Origin: Sipunculus nudus
Taxonomy: Eukaryota; Annelida; Sipuncula; Golfingiida; Sipunculidae
Reading direction: 5' to 3'
Length of the DNA stretch: 64,000 nt
Assembly: GCA_026874595.1 (NCBI GenBank)
Contig: CM049318.1
Location: 46,914,456-46,978,455, forward strand
Shown: piece by piece, positions 1 through 12,870 of the stretch
How positions within the stretch are numbered: position 1 is the first letter of the stretch
How the letters are laid out: each line of letters begins with the position of its first letter
Position numbers and translations under genes: made by a program
The notes under the pieces: model-generated
The model's database searches: none
Told to the model about the DNA's origin: nothing
What the model saw: only the letters and a program-made list of their open reading frames with translations

Positions 1-989
1 TAAAGATAAAATAGTAAGTTCAAGGTCCAATAATTCAGGTAAAATCAAATGCACGGAAATATTTGAACAAACTTGAACTAGGACAACTTAAGAAACATTT
101 TTGTGCAATATTAACAAAGCTGGCACAGCTGATTTGCAGAAAAAGACTATTGTGGCCCTTAATCTGATACAACTGGCTGATTTTGATAAGAATGCAGATG
201 CTATCTCAGATTAATTAACCTTTCATTTGGTTCTGAAAAATCGGGAGTAGTATCAACCTCGAAATTACGTAGATGTGAGTGGCCAGTATAGTTACAGCCA
301 ATAGGTGCTTAGGACCATTCAGGATGGAAGGAGTTACATTGTTGGTGACACCGGTAAAATAAGTTAGAGGGGGCAGAGAGTTAGGACAAGGTAGACTTTT
401 GCTTGCTTAATTGTGATCACTATGTAGAAGGGTGCCTAATAGGAGAGAACAACTTCCAACACACATGCTGGGGAGACTTCTCGACTCCTAGAGTCCCGAC
501 ATAGAGTAATTAGGCTACCAGAGCAATTTGCTCATAGTTAATTCGCACTACTATGCTTTCCACAAGGCTACATCTTTGTAAACTTTGGAGTACTGGATTA
601 AAATCAACAAGTGTATTCATGACAGTGTTTCTTCTCTGTGCATTCTACTTGCCCGAACCACGGGCGGACCTTACAAAATGACTAAGTTCAGCTTTCTGAA
701 ACTCAGCCAAATATCATCCAATGGAACCATTTGAATTTAAGAGAGTGTCTGGGATACTGTATTCTGTAAAATATTTAACATTCTGGCTTGCCATTGACAA
801 GAAAGTCGATGCATGTGTCACCACAGAAACATCAATCCTTCAACATTTCACATGTATCTGATTTTTGCATAAAATTTAAGAATGTTTTCTCCTGTGATTC
901 CTGAGATAGTATGGTTTAACATATGGACAACAGACAAAGGAAGGACAGATAATAATGCACTATCGCATAAGCTCACAGCTATGCTAAAA
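1..989 (-). mobile_element. Family A element, right-hand part (cut by window edge)
   Basis: This stretch matches the non-repetitive body of family A, with its recurring phrases on losing arms such as GAACAAACTTGA and 'cagccaaaa-atca'. It closes with GCATAAGCTCACAG...GCTAAAA at 965-989, a mutated form of the family A right end (CACAGGTTCGCTAAAAA). The hairpin end lies outside the window. Strand follows the Helitron convention (hairpin at 3'). Confidence 0.6.
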
Positions 990-1098
990 TATAACAACAT
1001 TGATTTGATGCAGGCAGTCTTGAAATGTTACAATTAGTTTTCAATGATACGCAGAGGTATTTGCTAAAATACAGACTGGTGATCAGCTGAGCTAAAAA
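990..1098 (-). mobile_element. Family B element, right-end remnant
   Basis: The stretch ends in ATCAGCTGAGCTAAAAA at 1082-1098, which is the family B right terminus. It directly follows a family A right end. This suggests that the A copy was inserted into a B copy close to its right end. The rest of this B copy is not in the window. Confidence 0.5.
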
Positions 1099-3940
1099 TG
1101 TAAGCTGTTATATGGATCAGGAGAGGGTGATAAGGGAAAGTGGAAAACTCCTAGAGCTGACAACCATCCAGTATCCAAAAGAATCCCACTTAACACAGGA
1201 TAATTTGTAATATAAATACTTAGTATATGAAGCTATCGTACAGGGCAATCAAGAGACTTATACATTTTGTTCTTAACAGCTCAGTGTCCTTATTGGATGT
1301 AATTTTAGTTTTATTCATCAATAAGCTATAATCTATTTCTGTTATTATATTATTATTGTTACCCCCTAAAATAAATCTATAACATCCTCATGAAAAAGTG
1401 TCAAATATCACTGAATTGTCCATTCTCTTTACTTAAGCCTATCAACAAAATGGGCAACCCCCCCCCCCCCCCCCCCCCAATACAAACAAACACACATCCA
1501 GTTCTCTTTGGACTCCTGTTTCAAGATTCTTGTATTGATCACTGAAGGTTAGAAAATTGTTATTTTTTTTTCATTAATATATCCATGTACATCAAAGTCT
1601 GCATCACCAACAACATGGGTGTACATGCAGTCTTTTTACACTTTACTCTGAGTCACAGCTAAAGCATAGCACATTCCAATTTATTGTATTGCTCATTATT
1701 TTGGTACTGTAACAGGTTACATTGGCCTGTTTCTTGTATAAGGCTGTAAGTACTATGCCCTTATCACAGGCAGGCTGCTAATCTTGGGCTTGTCTCTGCT
1801 CATATCACCTAAACTAGCCCAGATGAGACCCAAACCACCCACATCAGTAGGATGGATAACCCTCCTTGGCTGATGTGTGCACAACTACATCACACACAGC
1901 AAGTGAAAGCCTACTTAACTACCTACTACCTGTCTGTCACCAATCTAGTTTTGTCTCTCTGTGTATTGTAAATTGATCTACATGGATTATGTAAAGAGGT
2001 GTGTTTAGAATTATGTATCATTTAAAATTTTGAGCTGATCTGTATCTAGCTACAAAAAGTCACCTAACATCTGTCTGTGCATCTTAATTCTTAAACTGAA
2101 CAGATTGGTACAAACATCTGATGCAGGAATCTAAGGGAAATTAGACAAGTAGTCTAAGACTACATACCTGGTATACACCTCTGCCAGGATCCTTATCAAA
2201 CTTTGCTTTACCCTTCTCTCCAGAAATATCATTACTATCAGTTCATAATTTTGGTCTTTTTGAGGAAAATTGTTAACTTAAAAAAAATAACCAATCAACG
2301 ACAATGAAAACATAGCCAACATGGAGGAAGTATAATAAGGAAGATATATTATTAAATTAGGAAGTATAATAAGAAAGATAAAAGAGAAAAATATAGCCAT
2401 TATAATGGTTCAGAGGAAGGGCCTGAACACTGATTTTTATTGATTTACAATCTTTCTCCTCCAGGCAGAGTTACTTTCACTTGCCAAGATGTTAATTTTG
2501 TCTTAAATAACTGTGTGTCCTGTTTTCTGATAGTGTTGGCTAATTGCTGTCACACTCTAATAAGCGCCCCCCCCCCACATCTGCCAACTTCCAAAGTGCG
2601 TTATGATCCTTTCACTTAACACTGCGGCTTGTGTACATGTATTTGACTTCACAGCACATTCATTGATTCAGGACAATTCTGAAAAACCAACAATCTTTAA
2701 GGGATGGTTGTGTGAAGTTTTGAAAAATAATAACGAATTCAAGTGATACCCATTTGCAGACGATTTTAATTTGTGTTGTATGAGAGAATTGTATGAATGA
2801 CTGCAGTTCAAGATTTCCTTTGCAGGTGAAGAGGAAAAATTAGGATGGTAATAAAAAAAATTTTTAATAAAAGAAACCACCTTATAAGGTAGTAGAATAT
2901 ATAAAATGTTCATATAAAAGCATGTTAAACAGTATTTATTTGAAAGATGAAAAAAATATAATATGGGGCGTCCGTACCCTGATTATGTCAGTCACCTTGC
3001 ACAAATACCTTTGACAGCTGAGCCGATGTATGACATGGAATGGCATCGCCAATAATTGTCCTTTTTGTCCTTCATTGTGCATGATATCACATGCAGAAGT
3101 TTTAAAAAAAGTTGAAATACTGGCCCTCAGACTCCAGCGTATTGTATTAACTACAGTGTGTATACGCACCAAATCCAGGGTTTTGTTTTAAAATTGTGAG
3201 GAAATATGTCATATTTATATCCTGCGGAAACAAGGTCCCTTTCTTGTACTTTGTTGAGCCGTTATAATACATTCATTTCTTGATGTTGTCCAATAATACA
3301 AGCTTGACAAACATTGAATTTCGCGTCATCTGAGGAGAGACCCCTCCATATATATTAATAATTATAACACACTACTGGTTGTCTTGTAATCGAAGTGCAA
3401 TGTGCAAGTCTGTGTATGTCAGTGTGAAAGCCAGCTGACAGCGTCTACATTCACTGGACTCATGAACATATTTATGCAGTAAATACGGCACCGTATGAAA
3501 AAAAACATCCTTGTTTTAAAATACATATTACGTGCTACTGGGCTCTGGGATCTTGAGTACATGGGTAAGCCCCACACGCTGTCAGTGGCATCGACAATTA
3601 TATCACTACATACATTTTTCTAGTGAATTGCCAAGATATTATTGGCCAAAAAATACATTAATACTTATATATTTTCAGGATTGGGAATTCCGTTTCGGAC
3701 TGTCAGTTCCGCGATTCCATCTGCTGATCGCGGGAAAAACACTGGCTCTACTGTCAGAAGGGCTTTCATATATTGATTCAGTTAAAATCCCTGTGTCAAC
3801 TGGGCAAGGGTAAACCTTTTCTTACCAATTATTTAACTATGTGCAGATGTAAATCTGATATAACAAGACTCATTAGCACACCAAATTTGATGACAATACA
3901 ACCAGCCTTTCCTGAGGAACCTGGCATTTTCTGTGTATTT
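1099..3940. other. Unrecognised low-copy DNA, no supported gene
   Basis: I see none of the repeat families of the rest of the window here. The open frames are under 95 codons and resemble no protein I know. A 93-codon frame at 3532-3813 covers a slightly CpG-richer patch, but it has no recognisable domain and no convincing splice context. This is one of the few stretches likely to be single-copy. Confidence 0.4.
1458..1478. repeat. Homopolymer C21
   Basis: This is an uninterrupted run of 21 C. Homopolymers of this length are prone to slippage, so the exact length may reflect assembly error. Confidence 0.95.
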
Positions 3941-4911
3941 TTCATTACTTCTCGGATGCTCAAACATACCCCAAAACTCTGAGAATATAGGTCTCAGTAA
4001 TCCAATTTCAGGATTTGAGGGGAGAACTTTTGAAGAATTCTCAGGTTGCCAAGTGAGAAGATTCTTGGTCCAATGGTTATCATTTGTGCTCTACTTTGGT
4101 ATCAAATTTCATATATTCTGGGGTGTTCTTATGAGCCCCACTGCTCAAAGATTATGGGTAACAGAGACCTAATTTCATGTTTCCAAGGAGACTCCCTGCC
4201 CTGATAACAGACGGCCGCATCTTTGAAGGTCTCAAAAATAGAGAGAAAATGCATAAAAATTGGAAAAATTCCAGGTGACGCCACCATTCTGCAAGAACTG
4301 ATGAAACACTCCATGATAAAAATGCATGCAAAGAATCATGGCAATCAATGCACAATTTGTTGAGATACTAGAGCTTTTGTATCAAATTTTAAGTTATTCT
4401 TTAGGGTCTACTGAGCCCCATAGCTCAGAGGATATGGGTAACAGAGCCTAATTTCAGCACATCAAGATAGAAGATTCTAGGTCCAGTGGTTACTATTTGT
4501 GCCCTGTTAACAGATGACCACATCTTTTAAGGTCTCAAAAATAGAAAAAAAATCATTTAAAAAATAAAAAAAATAAAGGTGGCACCTCCAGTCTGCAGAA
4601 AGTGATGAAACATTCCATGACCAATATCCATGCAAAAAATTATGGTTATCAGTGCATTAGTTGTTCAGATACTGGAGCTTTTGTATCAAATTTTCCATTA
4701 TTCAGGGGGGGGGGGGGGAATTTAGAGACCCATGGCTTGAAGAATATGGGTAACAGAGACCTAATTTTAGGTTTCCAAGGAGACTTTTCATGGACCTCCC
4801 TGCATATTAGGAGAGAAGATTCTAGGTCCAGTTCTTATGATTTGTGCCCTGTTAACTGATGACCGCATCTTTCAAGGTCTAAAAATAGAGAAAAAAAATC
4901 ATAAAAAATAA
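3941..4911. repeat. Family B-type tandem units of about 305 bp
   Basis: Successive units carry 'gagccccatagctc', 'atgggtaacagagacctaattt', 'ggtctcaaaaatagag' and then a degenerate GGTGGCGCCACC site (4272 and 4577, 305 bp apart). The same phrases form the 337-bp units at 56884-58440, inside an intact family B element. The array is broken at 4912 by a family A insertion in an A-rich tract. A run of 14 G lies at 4705-4718. Confidence 0.7.
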
Positions 4912-5105
4912 AACAAGGCCTACAGGCCTAATGCGACCTGTGCAATGAGATTATACCAGGTATAATGCTTCAATGCTGAACCATTACTTTTCAAGAACAT
5001 GTGTAACATGTATTTGAACAATGCAAGTACTAAACACTTAGAACAAGAAACAATTAAACAAACATCACTGCTGCAATTCTGGCATGGGTGCACACAACAC
5101 AAAAA

Positions 5106-6292
5106 CTAGAATATGGGTAGTCAACAAGCGACTACGTGTATCTGCCAAAATCAGAGTGGGAAAGGTGAAGTGAGGCATAGATTGAGTGGCAAGGGGAAAT
5201 AGAGTGAGGTGTGTTGCATAATAGCCTGGATGTCTGCAGCCAATATGTGTATGTAGGTGGCGTCACCTGTCATAAAATCAAGAAAGTTGTCCAGGATGTA
5301 TACACATGCAAAATTCAGGTGGATAAGTCCAACCAATGCAGAGATATGAGTGTTTTTATCCCAAGGCAGATAAACAGACGGACGCTGTGCAAAAATGGTG
5401 GCAGGTGGCGCCACCAATTTTGTGTATGATTAAAAGATATATGAGATCTATACACATGCAAAATTTCAGGGGAATAAGTCAAACCAGTCCTGAGATATAA
5501 GCCTGAATGTCTGCAGCATATACATAAATGTAGGTGGCACCACCTGCCTAAAAATCCAGAAAGCTATCCAAGATGTATAAACATGCAAAATTTCAGATGG
5601 ATAAGTCAAACCACTGCCAAGATAGGAGTGATTTTATCCCAAGGCAGATGAACAGATGGATGCTGTGCAAAAATGGTGGCAGGTGGCACCACCAGTTTTG
5701 CATATGATAAAGAGCTATGGGAGATCTATACACATGCAAAATTTTGGCCCAACTGGTCAAACAGTTCCCGAGATATGAGCTTGGATGTCTGCAGCTTAAA
5801 CGTGAATGTAGGTGGCGCCACCTGTCATAAAATCAAGAAAGCTGTCCAGAATGTATACACATGCAAAATTTCAGGAAAATAAGTCCAACCAATGCTGAGA
5901 TATGAGCAATTTTATCCCAAGGCAGATGAACAGATGGACGTTGTGCAAAAATGGTTCCAGGTGGTGCCACCATTTTAGTGTATGTTATAAAGCTTTCCAA
6001 GGGCTACATTTGTGCAAAATCTTTAGCCTTATCGGTCAAACGGTTCCCGAGATATGTGGGTTTATGTGTGGAAACAGACACACAAATGGACGCTGGGCAG
6101 AGAGGAAAGGTCAGAGGTCAACCAAAAATGAGGGCGCAGCAGTTCATATGTGACCGATCATAATTCCAAATTTTAAAAAATTCTGCCCAGTGGGTATGGA
6201 GGAGTTCTCCGGAAACCTATGCAGCAATTGCGGCAGCGTCGGCGTCCGACTGAAAACATAGTATCCACAAAACTCTGTTTTGGCGGATACAA
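5106..6292 (-). mobile_element. Family C Helentron-like element inserted in family A
   Basis: The left end has a hairpin GTAGTC (5117-5122) / GACTAC (5130-5135), then GTATCTGCCAAAA (5138-5150). The right end has TTTTGGCGGATAC at 6278-6290, the inverted complement of the left arm apart from one base. The flanks read 'acaacacaaaaa' and 'tgattgtagctgg'. In the family A copies at 15764-15790 and 61665-61690 these flanks are fused as an empty site, so the boundaries are well supported. The interior is a dimeric 129/149-bp tandem array and an end region with 'ggaaaggtcagaggtcaacc'. Confidence 0.8.
5253..6085. repeat. Dimeric 129/149-bp tandem array with GGTGGCGCCACC palindromes
   Basis: The palindrome-bearing motif starts at 5253, 5401, 5530, 5679, 5808 and 5957, giving spacings of 148, 129, 149, 129 and 149 bp. 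One half-unit reads 'gtaggtggcgccacctgtcat', the other 'gcaggtggcgccaccagtttt'. The true period is therefore about 278 bp, made of two diverged halves. Both halves share 'cacatgcaaaatttc' and 'gagatatgag'. Confidence 0.9.
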
Positions 6293-7886
6293 TGATTGTA
6301 GCTGGCACCACCAGTATGTCAAACAAAACTATTTATAGAGCTGACATCATCTTGGCTAATGGCCAACATCAAGGCACTGGCAATCTGCCAATGGTAAACC
6401 AAGTGCTGCCATCTGTACACAAAAGTGGTCCCTACTTGTAATAACTTTGAAATTTATTTTCCCAATACGAAAGGCTTTTCAGCTGACTTTTTATAAGAAA
6501 GAATTCAGGAATATATGTAAAATTATTATGGATACATACTGAATGCAAAATTAAAATACAGATATATCTCATTGATGGCAAATTCTTGAATTAAGTTGAG
6601 TAGGGATACCAATAATTTATAATCCACGTACAGTTGTCTTTATATAGCCACAGAGAGCTGAATATCCATGATTGTACCATTGCCTGGTATGATGAATAAC
6701 TTAAATCATAAATCTAGCTTTTAAAAAAACTTTCTTGTCAATATTAACCAAAGATAACCTGAAATCTAAATGTCTAGTGGCATGATGTAATAGATGCTGA
6801 TAAACTGGTGCCAGGCTAGATGTAACAGCATCACACAGCTAACATATATGGTAAAATGACTCAATTCAAGCTCCATATTTCAGCCAAAAATCATTCATGT
6901 GGAACCATTAATGACAATTATTATAAGAATTATTGTAGGGATTATTCTTGTAAAATATTTAACGAACTGCCTTCAGTGGCATCAGTCGAAAAACATTTTG
7001 CAGGTTTATAACTCATATAGGAAGATACAGCAAACTGGCTAAGTTCAGCTTCCCGTACATCAGCCAAAAAGCACTGAACCAAAACCATTTGAACAAACTT
7101 GAATTATCAACATCTGAGGATAATTAATGTGTGAGATTTAAGAATTTGGCCCAGTGGTTTTTGAGAAAAAGATCTTTGTAGTCACTGAGCTCAAATGGGC
7201 TGTTATGGCATATGACTATATTCAGCTTCCCATAACTTAGCCAAAAGTCACTGAACTGAGACCATTTGAACAAACTTCAGAAAGCACTACCCTAGGATCA
7301 TTTCTGTGCGATATTAAACATTTTGGCCATAAGGTTTCAGAGAAGAAGTTTTTTGTAGCCCTCAGTGTAATACAGGCACTGATGACCCCGTACAAAAAAG
7401 GCCGATGCAGGTGGCGCCACCAATACCTCAATTTCAGATATGTCTCATGTGACCAACATTGGCATAAAATTTGGTGATGATAGCTCCAGCCTTTTCTGAG
7501 ATTGTAATTTTAGTATGCTTTTATGGACAGATGACTTAGTTCAACTTCCTGTAACTCAGCCAAAAATCTCCGAACTGGAACCATTCGAACAAACCTGAGA
7601 AAGATTGTTCCAGGGATCATTTCTGTGAAATATTGGACAATATGGCTGGACAGTTTCAGAGAAGAAGATTTTTAAAGTTTTTTGTAGCTTTTCCCCCATA
7701 AAATCTAAGAAAATGCAGTAAGCCAAAAAATAAGCAAAATCTAATTAAGTTTTTTTAGATAAATAATTTTTTGCATAAAATTTTGTGATGCTAACTCTTG
7801 CCTTTTTCAAGATAGTATGGGTTAACGTACAGACGCCGGACGACGGCTGAGGCCACACCATCTCATAAGCAAACAGGTTCGCTTAC

Positions 7887-8375
7887 AATATTTTTTACCA
7901 AATATGGGGGCCAATATGTTGAATCTCTCTTGAGAAAAGAGCATTAATTTATTTTACAGACACAGGAAGGATGGTGTCTGGTTTTCAAGAAAATTTTCAA
8001 GATGGATAGACATGCCAAATTTAAGACCAAAACCTTGAAACACTCCAGAGATATGAGCAATTTTCACCAAAAGCACATGTACAGATGGACACCATGGCAA
8101 AATGATAGCAGATGGTGCAACCAGTCTTAAGTACCAGATGGAGGAGTCTAAGATCAATGGATATGCACAATTTCAGGCCAATAGTGCAAATCACTCCTCA
8201 TAAAAGAGCATCAATTTATTTTTTTAAACAGGAAGGTAGGTGGCACCATCTGTCTGGTTTATGAGAACACTTTCCAAGAAGGATGGACATTCCAAATTTC
8301 AGACAAATACCTTGAACCAATCCAGAGAAATGAGCAATTTTCACCCAAAGCACACATACAGATGGCTGCCATGCT
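7887..8375. repeat. Tandem array, left part, with palindrome-type sites
   Basis: Units carry 'atggatatgcacaatttcaggccaatag', 'gagcaattttcaccaaaagcaca' and degenerate GGTGGCGCCACC sites near 7973, 8112 and 8233. They alternate two half-units of about 125 and 139 bp. The array is interrupted at 8376 by a full family B element and resumes at 11574. Its own terminus on the left is not clear. Confidence 0.65.
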
Positions 8376-8409
8376 AACAAGGGACCCATGGGTCACGGCG
8401 CTCAGCTGA
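8376..8409. other. Family B hairpin terminus, best preserved copy
   Basis: The 12-bp perfect palindrome GACCCATGGGTC lies 7 bp inside the end. It is followed by CACGGCG and the arm CTCAGCTGA, which pairs with TCAGCTGAG at the far end. Other copies read TCATGACG or TTTCGACG between palindrome and arm, as expected from loss of methylated CpG. Confidence 0.75.
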
Positions 8410-11400
8410 TCATGATTGGACTATAAATGTTTCTCCACTGTGATACTATATCGAGTCAATAAAGCTTATGAATATCATGGACATGTTGGGCTATTATAAA
8501 GGAATGTAATGTAATATGTGAGTAAATGATAAATGAAATTACCTGACTGATGGATTAATAGAGTCAAATATAGTGGTTTCTATTTTATTTATTTAGGAGG
8601 GGTTGAAAATTGTGATATATTTGAGGAAATATGAATGCAATGACAGCAGTATTAAGCAGTAGTAGAATGATGATAAGGCTATTTGTTGAAGGATCTAAAG
8701 TGTATGGTAGTCTGCAAGCTTTCAATTTGACAGATATGATGTTATGATTAACTATGCTGATAAAGTGATTTATGAATTTGTGACTGTATGACACAATATC
8801 TCTTTAGTCTTGACAAGGTACATTATTGTGATGCCCACTATGTTTATATTACACAATATTGACATAATTTCTGGCATGTACATAGGTACCTATGGACGAA
8901 TAGTTATACAAAATATTAAAGTATGAATATATCTGATTCTTCTTGTTCTTGCTTACTAAGGCTGACTTTGGGATGGGGTTCAGAGAAGGGAAAAGTGAGG
9001 GCAGCACGAAGGTGGATGTAGAAATATTCTATTGTAGTTTTTCATTTATATAAGAATATGAAAAGCTAATAGGAAAGGGGCCCTCCAACTTGGTTATAGT
9101 AAAGTTCTAAATATATGATTGCAAACTAATACTCTGACAAGACTGTCATGAAGAAAAACAGTAAAATTTTGAGATACTGTGATGCATATGAAAATTTACA
9201 GATGGACAGGCAAGTGGACAGAATGGACTAATACCTTAATTTCACTTTCAAGGGAATAATGCATTTAAGTTTATATATAATCCTATTTTTTTTAAGCATA
9301 TCCACTTTTTCCATTAAGAAGTTCTTATCTGAATCATTTTTTTATTTACAGATTTTATAAATTTTTAATAAAAAAACCTGAAAATATAAGTTAAAATATT
9401 AGAATTGTTGCAAAAGTTGCAATCATTATATATACAGAGTAAAAAACTGAAACTATAAGTTAAAATATTAGAATTGCTGCAAAAGTTGCAATCATCATAT
9501 ATCTAGAGTGTAGCTCATATTGGGTCATATTATGCATACACATATATTTTGTTATTTTTAAATCATAAATGTTTAAACTGAATTTAAAAGAAAATAATGC
9601 CACAACATGGCATCTACAAGAATATTCCTTGAATCACTATTAAAAAGTTTTGCACATTCGAGTTTTCAGTACATGCTTAATTTTATTCACCAAAATAAAA
9701 TAAAAGTAAATTTGATAAAATAAAACATCTTTTCAAATAAAGTATACACACTGTTGGTTGAATGAGGGACAAACAATATCATCGTGCTAATTACTATCCC
9801 AGTGTTAATTTATTACTGGAATTAATAGTCAATTTCACACCTGGTGAAGTTTTTACTCTTCTGAAGTAAGGAATTACTTATCTGATGAACATCCACACTT
9901 TCATAGCAATACACCACTTTGTGGACACAATTAAATGTACACTCAATCACTGTAACCCTGGTGGTACAATACAAAATCTAAAATGTAGCATAGCCTAGAA
10001 TAAGAATGAATCAAATACAGAAAATAATAACATTCATCTAGTTTATGCACCATCTGGGGGGGGGGAGTGCAGGGCAGAGGGGAAGCCTGCTGGTAGTGGC
10101 CAGGCTGACCCAAGGCAAGCTGCCTGGGGTGGGTTACATAATGCAAGTGAAGGCTGTATACTACTAGGTGGGCTAGATGTAAACAACAATTGACATGGTG
10201 TATGAAAACATGAATAAAAGCTATTCTTTCCAATCAATTTCTTTGAAATTTCAGATTTTAAAAGATTAAATCCTTATGTATATATGCTGTGAAAATTAAA
10301 TCAACAGTGCCAAAGTTGGACAAAATTTAAGGTATTGATTTTTTATTTATGCTAATAACTTGGAAAATTTGCAAAATTCAGATCTAATTTTTGGTAAACA
10401 ATTGAATCTTGATTAAATAAAGTTATATTCCTGAAAAAAAGTCTCTAGGTTCAGCAATTCTCATGTTAGGTGAGTAAATATATTTCCTGATTTTTTTAAA
10501 AATTGCATTATGTTTTGGCCCATAACTTCAAAATAATACCCAATACAGAGCTAATTTTTGGTATGTTCATAGAAAATGTATGAAAGAATGTGAATACTAA
10601 ATACAATCAAAAACAGATCAGTGGTTTTGATATTAGGCAGCCTTGAAGTGTAACGATGGCTTTTTTTATGGAAAACGGAGTTTTTTTTCCTTAATATCTC
10701 GAAGGAACAAAGTCCTAATGACCCAATTTTCGGTATGGTAGGAGATTTTGGGGACATCTAAAATTATGCCAACAGCCTGGGGAGCATAGAGAGGTGCACT
10801 GAATGACCTACAGTCATCAAAGTGGACTGCTTGACAATGTAAGGGAATACAACAAGAGCCTCCAAAAAAATCAATAACTAGCCTATTTTGCAGCTTTTAT
10901 TTTCAAATTTCAGATTTTAACAGATTAAATCCTTATGTATACATGCTGTGAAAATTAAATCCACAGTACTTACAGGAAAAAACGTGCCGTGGCCAAAGTT
11001 GGGCAAAATTTAAGGTACCAATTTTATATTTTTGCCAATATTTAAAAAAATTTAACAGATTTTGATCTAATTTTTGGTATACAATTAAATTTTGATTAAT
11101 AAAAGTTGTATTACTGGAAAAAAAGTCCCTACCTTTAACACTTTTGGTCTTAAGTGACCAAATATCTTCCTGATTATTTTACAAAGTCCATTATGTTTGG
11201 GCCATAACTGTTTTAAATTATATAATACTGACTTAATATCTGGCATGTACCTAGGAACTATATAGAAGAATATTTATGGTAAATATGAAGAAAACCAGAT
11301 GAGTGGTTAAGATATTAGGCAGTCCTGAAGTGTGAAAATAGATTTCTAATAAAAAACTGAGGTTTTTCCTTAATATCTCGAAGGAACGAAGTCCTATTGA

Positions 11401-11573
11401 CCCAATTTTCGGCATGGTAGGAGATTTTTGGGACATCTAACTGTATGCCGAATTTCAGATTCGTAGGTCCAACGGTGTCGAAACGTGCCAGTCTTACGGA
11501 CAGAGGGACGGACGACGACGGACAATGGACCACAACTATAGCTCAGATGACTTATAGTCAGCTGAGCTAAAAA
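8376..11573 (-). mobile_element. Family B Helentron-like element, complete
   Basis: The left end is AACAAGGGACCCATGGGTCA, containing the palindrome GACCCATGGGTC, then GCGCTCAGCTGA. The right end is TCAGCTGAGCTAAAAA (11558-11573). The flanks 'gctgccatgct' and 'tgattgctgatgg' rejoin into the host array, so the element is bounded on both sides. It is 3.2 kb, with no transposase-like frame. Internally it holds a 75-bp tandem duplicate near 9380-9500, a G-run, and two diverged copies of a ~690-bp segment (from about 10240 and 10900) ending in 'cttaatatctcgaaggaac'. GGACGACGACGGAC precedes the right arm. Its nearest relative is 18023-22780, which it resembles almost throughout. Confidence 0.8.
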
Positions 11574-11765
11574 TGATTGCTGATGGAACCACCAGTGTTG
11601 AGTACAAAATGTAGGAGTCCAAGATCTATGGATATGCACATTTTCAGGCCAATAGGGAAAATCACTCTTCTTAAAAGGGTATTTATTTATTCTACAAAAA
11701 CGGGAAGAAAGGTGGTGCCACCTGTATGGTTTATGAGAAAACCTTCCAAGATGGATGGACATATA
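11574..11765. repeat. Tandem array, right part, rejoining 7887-8375
   Basis: The phrases 'gctgatggaaccaccagtgttgag', 'gatatgcac-ttttcaggccaatag' and 'ggtggtgccacctg' continue the array interrupted by the family B element. It passes at about 11766 into the AGGTCA-rich array. Confidence 0.65.
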
Positions 11766-12870
11766 TAAGTCAAGTTTGAAACCCATATATCAATCCAAGC
11801 TAGAGTTATCATCAGGAAATGAATTTTTGGACATATGGCTCCTGTGACCTTCACCTTTGACCTTGTGACCTAAAAATGGATAGAAGCCTTCTCTATTGGC
11901 AGGTGAACTATATGTTCAAAATAAATGGTCTGAAATGAAAAGTTTGGCTGAAAATGCATCAACAATCTTTTTGAAGAGGTGTCCTGTGACCTTGACCTTT
12001 GACCTTGTAACCCCAAAATCATTTGGGATCTTTCTTTTTTAGTGGGACATATATAAGTCAACTTTGAAATCCATACATAAAAAAAACTGTAATTATCATC
12101 TGGAAACTAATTTTTTGACAGATAGCTCGTGGCCTTGACCTTTGACCTTGTGACCCCAAAATGGATATGGATCATCACCTATTGGCAAGTGAGCTATTTG
12201 TTCAAGATGGAAGATCTGGGATGAAAAGTTTGGCTTAAAATGCATCCACAATTTCTTTAAAGATGCGAGTCCAGTGACCTTGACCTTTGACCTCATGACC
12301 CTAGAACCTATAGGGTTCTTACTTAAGTGGTGGGCCATACATAAGTCACGTTTGAAATCCAGATGGCTATCAACACTGGAGATATCATAAGAGGTGTGTG
12401 ATTTTCACCAAATATAGAAATATTAAGGTCAAGGCCACTCTCATGGTAAAGGTCATTACCCAGATTAACATAGACCACATCCCATAACCCATCTCTCTAC
12501 ATGTTCATAATATGAAAGAAATCTGCCCATTAGTTTTTGATTTATAATGCTCACAGTACTGTCAAGTGGCAATTATGGGGGTATTAAAAGGTGTAAAAAC
12601 AAGAAAAGGATAATAGGTGGTGCCACCAATTTCCAGCATATCACAAGGCTATCCAAGATCTTCGGTCACCTTGATTTTTGGACCAGTCCATGCAAGCTTT
12701 CTTGAGATATTTTAGAATTTGGGTTATTTTCAGCAAAAATTGATCTATTCAAGATCAAGATCAATCTCCTAGCAAAGGTCATGACCCCATTTTGAATAGA
12801 CTTCGTCCTCTTACCTATATCTATACAAATGTAAAGTTTGAAAAAGATCAGTGAAATATTTTTTGAGTTA
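11766..12870. repeat. Tandem array of AGGTCA direct repeats (~143 bp half-units)
   Basis: The core CTTTGA within TGACCTTTGACC occurs at 11855, 11997, 12140 and 12285, spacings of 142, 143 and 145 bp. On the minus strand each core reads AGGTCAAAGGTCA, a perfect direct repeat with 1-bp spacing, flanked by further AGGTCA-like halves. From 12400 to 12870 the pattern decays into related sequence with 'caagatcaagatcaat' and one GGTGGTGCCACC site at 12615-12626. Confidence 0.75.

Larger units (their letters stand above)
4912..7886 (-). mobile_element. Family A Helentron-like element carrying a family C element
   Basis: The left end is AACAAGGCCTACAGGCCT, followed by a decayed arm (GCGACCTGTGC). The right end has CAGGTTCGCTTA near 7874-7886, next to 'cataagc'. 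Between them lie a family C element (5106-6292), residual tandem units, and the family A body with 'aactcagccaaaaatcactgaac' phrases. The whole copy is about 3.0 kb, 1.8 kb without the insert. There is no open frame for a Rep/helicase, so it is non-autonomous. The paralogue at 37232-41296 carries family C at the same internal site, so the composite seems to have been copied as one unit. Confidence 0.7.

Noticed and set aside
3532-3982. Overlapping frames of 93 and 69 codons in a CpG-richer patch
   Set aside because: No recognisable domain, no codon pattern I could support, and no matching exon structure. Kept only as unassigned DNA.
9943-10237. 96-codon frame duplicated in the two B copies (also at 21326-21617)
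   Set aside because: The frame recurs only because the elements are paralogous. It differs in frame and start between copies through a changed G-run, so it is not conserved as coding sequence.
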